A stretch of DNA of 64,000 bases, taken from the NCBI GenBank assembly GCA_965366625.1, contig CBDUGP010000034.1:1-64000 (forward strand), given 5' to 3'. This DNA is from JAUIJL01 sp965366625. GTDB taxonomy: Bacteria; Acidobacteriota; Thermoanaerobaculia; Multivoradales; J023. The first letter of the stretch is position 1. Each line of letters begins with the position of its first letter. Shown here piece by piece: positions 60,597 to 64,000 of this stretch. The notes below the pieces were generated by a model that worked only from the letters and a program-made list of their open reading frames with translations, was not told where the DNA came from and did no database searches. A program made the translations under genes and the position numbers.

Positions 60597-60630
60597 AAAG
60601 ATCGGACCTAGATAAAGATCGGACCTAGAT
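60597..60630 (+). repeat. 17-bp direct tandem duplication before rfbB
   Basis: AAAGATCGGACCTAGAT occurs twice, exactly and back to back, and the ATG of rfbB follows the second copy at once. No Shine-Dalgarno sequence lies in either copy. Confidence 0.95.
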
Positions 60631-61710
60631 ATGGATAGATGGATTGTGACCGGCGGCGCCGGTTTCATCGGATCGAATTTCTTGCGACACGTCTTCGAAC
60701 ACAGCTCGGCCGAGGTGTTGGTCTTCGACAAGCTTACCTACGCAGGAAGCTTGGAAAGCTTGAAAGCGGTTGAGGATCATTCTTCCTACAGCTTTCTCGA
60801 AGGCGATATTACGGATCGTGAGGCCGTGCGCGAGCTATTCGACAGCTTTGCTCCTACAGCGATCATCAATTTCGCCGCAGAGAGCCACGTCGATCGATCG
60901 ATCGACGGCCCCGGCGAGTTCGTCAACACCAATATTGTCGGCACTTTCGAGCTTTTGGAAGTCGCGCGACATTGGGTCGCCGAAGCGCCGGAGCGAGCTG
61001 ATTTTCGTTTCCTGCACGTGTCCACCGACGAGGTTTACGGGTCCCTCGGCGACGAAGGTCTTTTTGAAGAAGAGACGCCCTATGCCCCGAATTCCCCGTA
61101 TGCGGCTTCGAAAGCGGCAGCCGATCACCTGGTTCGGGCATATTTCCACACCTATGGTCTGCACACGGTGATCACCAATTGTTCGAATAATTACGGCCCA
61201 TTGCAATTCCCCGAAAAGTTGATTCCACTGATGATTCTCAACGCCTTGGAAGGCCGGGACCTGCCGATTTACGGCGATGGCAAGAACATCCGTGACTGGC
61301 TCTACGTCGATGACCATTGCAGTGGCATTCTGCTGGCCCTGGAAAAGGGGCGGGCCGGCGAGAAATACAACATCGGCGGTTTTAACGAACGCACCAACCT
61401 CGAGGTTGTCGATCGGATCTGCGAGATCCTTCAGGAAGAGCTGCCGCCGTCTGAAAATCCGGATCTTGCCGCAGCCGATCGAGCGATCGAGCATTATAAG
61501 GATCTCAAGATTTTCGTCACCGACCGGCCCGGCCACGATCGCCGTTACGCTATCGACAGCTCCAAGATCAGCTCAGAGCTGGGCTGGAAGGCAAAGCATC
61601 ATTTCGAGTCGGGGCTGAGGGAGACGATCCGGTGGTATTTAGCCAACCGGGATTGGTGTGCGGCGGTCTCTGATCGATATGGCCGTCAACGGCTGGGGAT
61701 ACAAGCATGA
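60631..61710 (+). CDS. rfbB: dTDP-glucose 4,6-dehydratase
   Basis: Second step of dTDP-L-rhamnose synthesis: dTDP-glucose to dTDP-4-keto-6-deoxyglucose, NAD-dependent. It is an extended short-chain dehydrogenase of 359 residues with NAD motif TGGAGFIGSNF (about 7-17), catalytic T132-D133-E134 in HVSTDEVYG and Y157-xxx-K161 in YAASKAAAD. All key residues are intact. The start ATG is right at the end of a 17-bp repeat and lacks a clear ribosome-binding site. Its stop overlaps rfbC. rfbA and rfbD are not seen, so they may lie elsewhere. Confidence 0.96.
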   Translation: MDRWIVTGGAGFIGSNFLRHVFEHSSAEVLVFDKLTYAGSLESLKAVEDHSSYSFLEGDITDREAVRELFDSFAPTAIINFAAESHVDRSIDGPGEFVNTNIVGTFELLEVARHWVAEAPERADFRFLHVSTDEVYGSLGDEGLFEEETPYAPNSPYAASKAAADHLVRAYFHTYGLHTVITNCSNNYGPLQFPEKLIPLMILNALEGRDLPIYGDGKNIRDWLYVDDHCSGILLALEKGRAGEKYNIGGFNERTNLEVVDRICEILQEELPPSENPDLAAADRAIEHYKDLKIFVTDRPGHDRRYAIDSSKISSELGWKAKHHFESGLRETIRWYLANRDWCAAVSDRYGRQRLGIQA

Positions 61711-62264
61711 AGGTTATCGAGTTGTCTCTGCCGGGCGTGCTTCTAATTGAGCCGCGGGTCTTCCCCGACGATCGAGGATTTTTTCTCGAAACCTACCACC
61801 AGGAAAAATTCGCTGCGGGCGGTCTCAGGGCAACTTTTGTCCAGGATAATCATTCCAAATCCCATCGGGGAACCCTCCGTGGCCTGCATGCCCAGAGCCG
61901 CAAACCCCAAGGTAAATTGGTGCGCTGCATCGAAGGGGAGATCTTCGACGTGGCAGTTGATATGCGCGTGGGCTCTCCCCACTTCGGCCAGTGGGTCGGC
62001 GAGATGTTGACCGCCGACAACTTCCGCCAGCTCTACATTCCGCCGGATTTCCTGCACGGCTTTCTGGTGATCTCGGAAGTTGCCCAAGTGGAATATAAGT
62101 GCACTGACGTCTACGATCCGGGCCACGAAATCGGGGTCTTGTGGAACGATCCGGACATTGGAATTGACTGGCCCCTAGCGGGGGAGCCTCTTTTGTCGCC
62201 CAAGGACGCCGCAGCCCAGCGGCTGCAGGATCTCAAGGACGAATTGCCTCGGTATCAGGCCTAG
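61707..62264 (+). CDS. rfbC: dTDP-4-dehydrorhamnose 3,5-epimerase
   Basis: Third step of dTDP-L-rhamnose synthesis, double epimerisation of dTDP-4-keto-6-deoxyglucose. The cupin-fold protein has 185 residues. Catalytic His61 in RGLHAQ, Tyr130 in VEYKCTDVY and substrate-binding FFLETY, FVQDNHSKS and PPDFLHGF are present. The ATGA overlap with rfbB implies coupled translation. The length is normal. Confidence 0.96.
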   Translation: MKVIELSLPGVLLIEPRVFPDDRGFFLETYHQEKFAAGGLRATFVQDNHSKSHRGTLRGLHAQSRKPQGKLVRCIEGEIFDVAVDMRVGSPHFGQWVGEMLTADNFRQLYIPPDFLHGFLVISEVAQVEYKCTDVYDPGHEIGVLWNDPDIGIDWPLAGEPLLSPKDAAAQRLQDLKDELPRYQA

Positions 62265-62273
62265 GAGCGGCAA

Positions 62274-63848
62274 ATGAGCCTTGATCGGGAAGCGCTTGGA
62301 GAGTGGAAGCTCAGAGACTCAGATCGGCAGCAAATCGCGGCCCATGGTCTAACTGTCAAAGAAGTCGAGCGCCAACTGGCCTTGTTGGACAACCCACCGC
62401 CGGCCGCCAAGCTCCATCGCGCTTGTCGGATAGGCGACGGCATCGTCCGGCTGGAGGAATCGCGCTACGAGCACTACCAAAACTCGTTTCATCAGGCAGT
62501 TGAGCGAGGGCGGTTCAGCAAATTCGTTCCGGCGTCGGGCGCTGCCAGCAGAATGTTTAAGGATTTGCTGTCGGCTCAGGCGGACGACGAGCCCGCGGCG
62601 AACCCAGCCGCGATGCGTTTGTTGGCTGAAATGGATCGAATACCCTTCCGTGCGGCCTTGGACGACGAACTCCAACGGCGTGGGCTGGGATTGGCACGGC
62701 TCGCCAGGGAAGGGCAAGCGGGACCGGTGCTCGATGCGATGCTCGGGGAGCAGGGTCTTGGATACGCTTCCGCCGCCAAAGCGCTGATCCCTTTCCACCG
62801 AGAAGCACGGGGTCGAGAAGAACCGGGCGGGCGGGGGTTGACCGCTCTCGAGGAGCAATTGGTGGAAGCCGCCGAGCACTTACCCGACGGCCAGGGGCAG
62901 TGTCGGATTCATTTCACCATTCCCCAGCACCAAGAGCTGATCTTTCGCTCCGAACTGCGAAAAATTACGGCGCGTTTAGAGAAAACATTCCGGGTTTCGT
63001 TCGAGATTTCGCTGTCGGTCCAAGGGCCCGAAACCGACACGGTGGCCGGCGCTTTGGGCGGCGGTCCCTTTCGCGACGAGCAGGGCCGGCTGGTCTTTCG
63101 TCCGGGCGGCCACGGCGCCTTGTTGGGTAACCTTCAGCGGTTTGCACCCGATCTGGTGTTTGTGCGCAATATCGACAATATTCAGCCTGCGCATCGGCGT
63201 CGCGAAGTCCTTCGTTGGAATCGAATTTTGGGTGGATATTTAGTCGACCTCGAAGCGCGATTGATCGAGATCCTGAGTCGGGTAGAGCGGGCCAGATCAG
63301 AATCCGCGGCCCTCGGAGAGGAGATCTCAAGGGTCGCCGAACTGCTCGGGCGAAAGGATCTCGAAGCCATGATCCAGCGACCGGGCCGAGCCCAACAAGC
63401 GTTTCTGATCGAGCTTCTCGATCGCCCCCTGCGAGTCGCGGGAGTCGTGCCCAACACCGGTGAGCCCGGGGGCGGACCCTTTTGGGTCGAAGCCGGCGGC
63501 GGAGTTACACCGCAGATCGTCGAGCTCTCGCAAATCGATCGCGACGACCCAACCCAGAATGGGATCGTTGAGCAAGCGACTCACTTCAATCCGGTCCACT
63601 TGGTGTGTCGAATCCGGGACCATCGGGGTAACGCCTATGACTTGACCCGATTCGTCGACCCCACGGCCGTCTTCACCACGACCAAATCCCACCAGGGCCG
63701 AGAGCTGAAGGCCCTGGAGCGTCCCGGGCTGTGGAACGGCTCGATGGCTCGTTGGAATACGGTTTTTGTCGAGGTGCCGGGGGAAATCTTTGCCCCGGTC
63801 AAAACAGTTTTCGATCTTCTTCGCCCCGAGCATCAACCGGAGTCTTAA
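62274..63848 (+). CDS. DUF4301 family protein
   Basis: Cytosolic protein of 524 residues matching DUF4301 by its FVPASGAASRMFKDLL motif, the RIGDGIVRL region and the segment NEPGGGPFWV-like GEPGGGPFWVEAGGG. Function is unknown; a nucleotide-sugar or P-loop role is not evident. No signal peptide or membrane span is present. It begins 10 nt after rfbC, suggesting co-transcription with the rhamnose genes. The next gene begins 3 nt after its stop. Confidence 0.85.
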   Translation: MSLDREALGEWKLRDSDRQQIAAHGLTVKEVERQLALLDNPPPAAKLHRACRIGDGIVRLEESRYEHYQNSFHQAVERGRFSKFVPASGAASRMFKDLLSAQADDEPAANPAAMRLLAEMDRIPFRAALDDELQRRGLGLARLAREGQAGPVLDAMLGEQGLGYASAAKALIPFHREARGREEPGGRGLTALEEQLVEAAEHLPDGQGQCRIHFTIPQHQELIFRSELRKITARLEKTFRVSFEISLSVQGPETDTVAGALGGGPFRDEQGRLVFRPGGHGALLGNLQRFAPDLVFVRNIDNIQPAHRRREVLRWNRILGGYLVDLEARLIEILSRVERARSESAALGEEISRVAELLGRKDLEAMIQRPGRAQQAFLIELLDRPLRVAGVVPNTGEPGGGPFWVEAGGGVTPQIVELSQIDRDDPTQNGIVEQATHFNPVHLVCRIRDHRGNAYDLTRFVDPTAVFTTTKSHQGRELKALERPGLWNGSMARWNTVFVEVPGEIFAPVKTVFDLLRPEHQPES

Positions 63849-63851
63849 TCC

Positions 63852-64000
63852 ATGGTTCCTGAGAGCTTGAATATCGCCGAGCTATTCTTGGACCGCCGCT
63901 TGGCTGAGGGACAGGGGGAAAGAATCGCCCTGCGCTTGCCCGAGGGCGACATGACCTACCAGCAGGTTCACGCCCTAGCCCAAGACTACGCTCGGGCCCT
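63852..64000 (+). CDS. Acyl-CoA/benzoate-CoA ligase-like protein (partial, cut by window end)
   Basis: Only the first 49 codons are in the window. The translation NIAELFLDRRLAEGQGERIALRLPEG, then TYQQVHALAQDYARAL, resembles the N-terminus of adenylate-forming ligases, particularly the benzoate-CoA ligase type. The ATG at 63852 follows GGAG (63838-63841) 10 nt upstream. No catalytic motifs are included, so substrate and even ligase activity are unconfirmed. Confidence 0.65.
   Translation, partial: MVPESLNIAELFLDRRLAEGQGERIALRLPEGDMTYQQVHALAQDYARA

Noticed and set aside
1..64000. tRNA genes or mobile elements
   Set aside because: No T-loop type GGTTCRANNCC with a matching cloverleaf, and no transposase, integrase or flanking inverted repeats were found by eye.

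Overview
The window is chromosomal DNA from a GC-rich, Gram-negative-type bacterium. Several lipoprotein and Sec signal peptides, an undecaprenyl-diphosphatase, the dTDP-rhamnose genes and a BamE-like lipoprotein point to an outer membrane. The mix of propeller hybrid histidine kinases, PAS/response-regulator kinases, peptidase-MA (gluzincin) proteins, a DUF255 protein, a single-chain pyruvate carboxylase and frequent GTG/TTG starts fits Acidobacteriota (Thermoanaerobaculia-like) best. That placement is inference; no rRNA or other decisive marker is present. I saw no tRNA, rRNA, CRISPR array, phage or insertion sequence, so this looks like stable chromosomal backbone.

Layout. 0.1-7.7 kb (+): a 3-hydroxyacyl-CoA dehydrogenase, then the conserved block phoH, 7TMR-HD phosphodiesterase, ybeY, CBS/CorC protein and era (RNA maturation, c-di-AMP turnover, ribosome assembly). 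7.7-14.4 kb (-): a 1569-residue propeller hybrid kinase and a secreted subtilisin-like protease with an unusual NNPWV-repeat tail. 14.8-25.4 kb: a PAS kinase, two large uncharacterised proteins, a periplasmic metallo-beta-lactamase-fold protein, a membrane gluzincin peptidase and an aldehyde dehydrogenase. 25.4-34.2 kb: a kinase/response-regulator hybrid overlapping tail-to-tail with a MutS-like ATPase, a 600-bp non-coding gap with strong hairpins, then an unknown protein, a CPBP intramembrane protease and another PAS hybrid kinase. 34.2-38.5 kb (+): CrcB fluoride channel, periplasmic thioredoxin, lipoprotein isoaspartyl peptidase and a DUF255 protein. 38.6-44.3 kb: a BamE-like lipoprotein, a Pro-rich membrane protein, a second gluzincin with TPR-like repeats and a RapA-type helicase. 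44.3-50.2 kb (-): pyruvate carboxylase and an M1 aminopeptidase lipoprotein. 50.5-54.7 kb (+): rimO, ribF, trxA and an M24 peptidase. 54.7-58.2 kb (-): an HTH-like protein, then an ECF sigma factor, putative membrane anti-sigma factor and a bactofilin-like membrane protein read as one unit. 58.4-64 kb: a chalcone-isomerase-like protein, uppP, rfbB, rfbC, a DUF4301 protein and the start of an acyl-CoA/benzoate-CoA ligase-like gene.

How it fits together. Most genes are housekeeping (translation and RNA maturation, anaplerosis, flavin and envelope-sugar supply) or envelope surveillance and protein quality control: eight proteases or peptidases, two thioredoxin-fold redox proteins plus cytosolic thioredoxin, and four histidine kinases without an adjacent DNA-binding regulator. 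The least explained items are the protease repeat tail, the sigma/anti-sigma/bactofilin-like cassette, the structured gap at 29.2-29.4 kb, and a recurring habit of short (14-17 bp) tandem duplications at gene edges.
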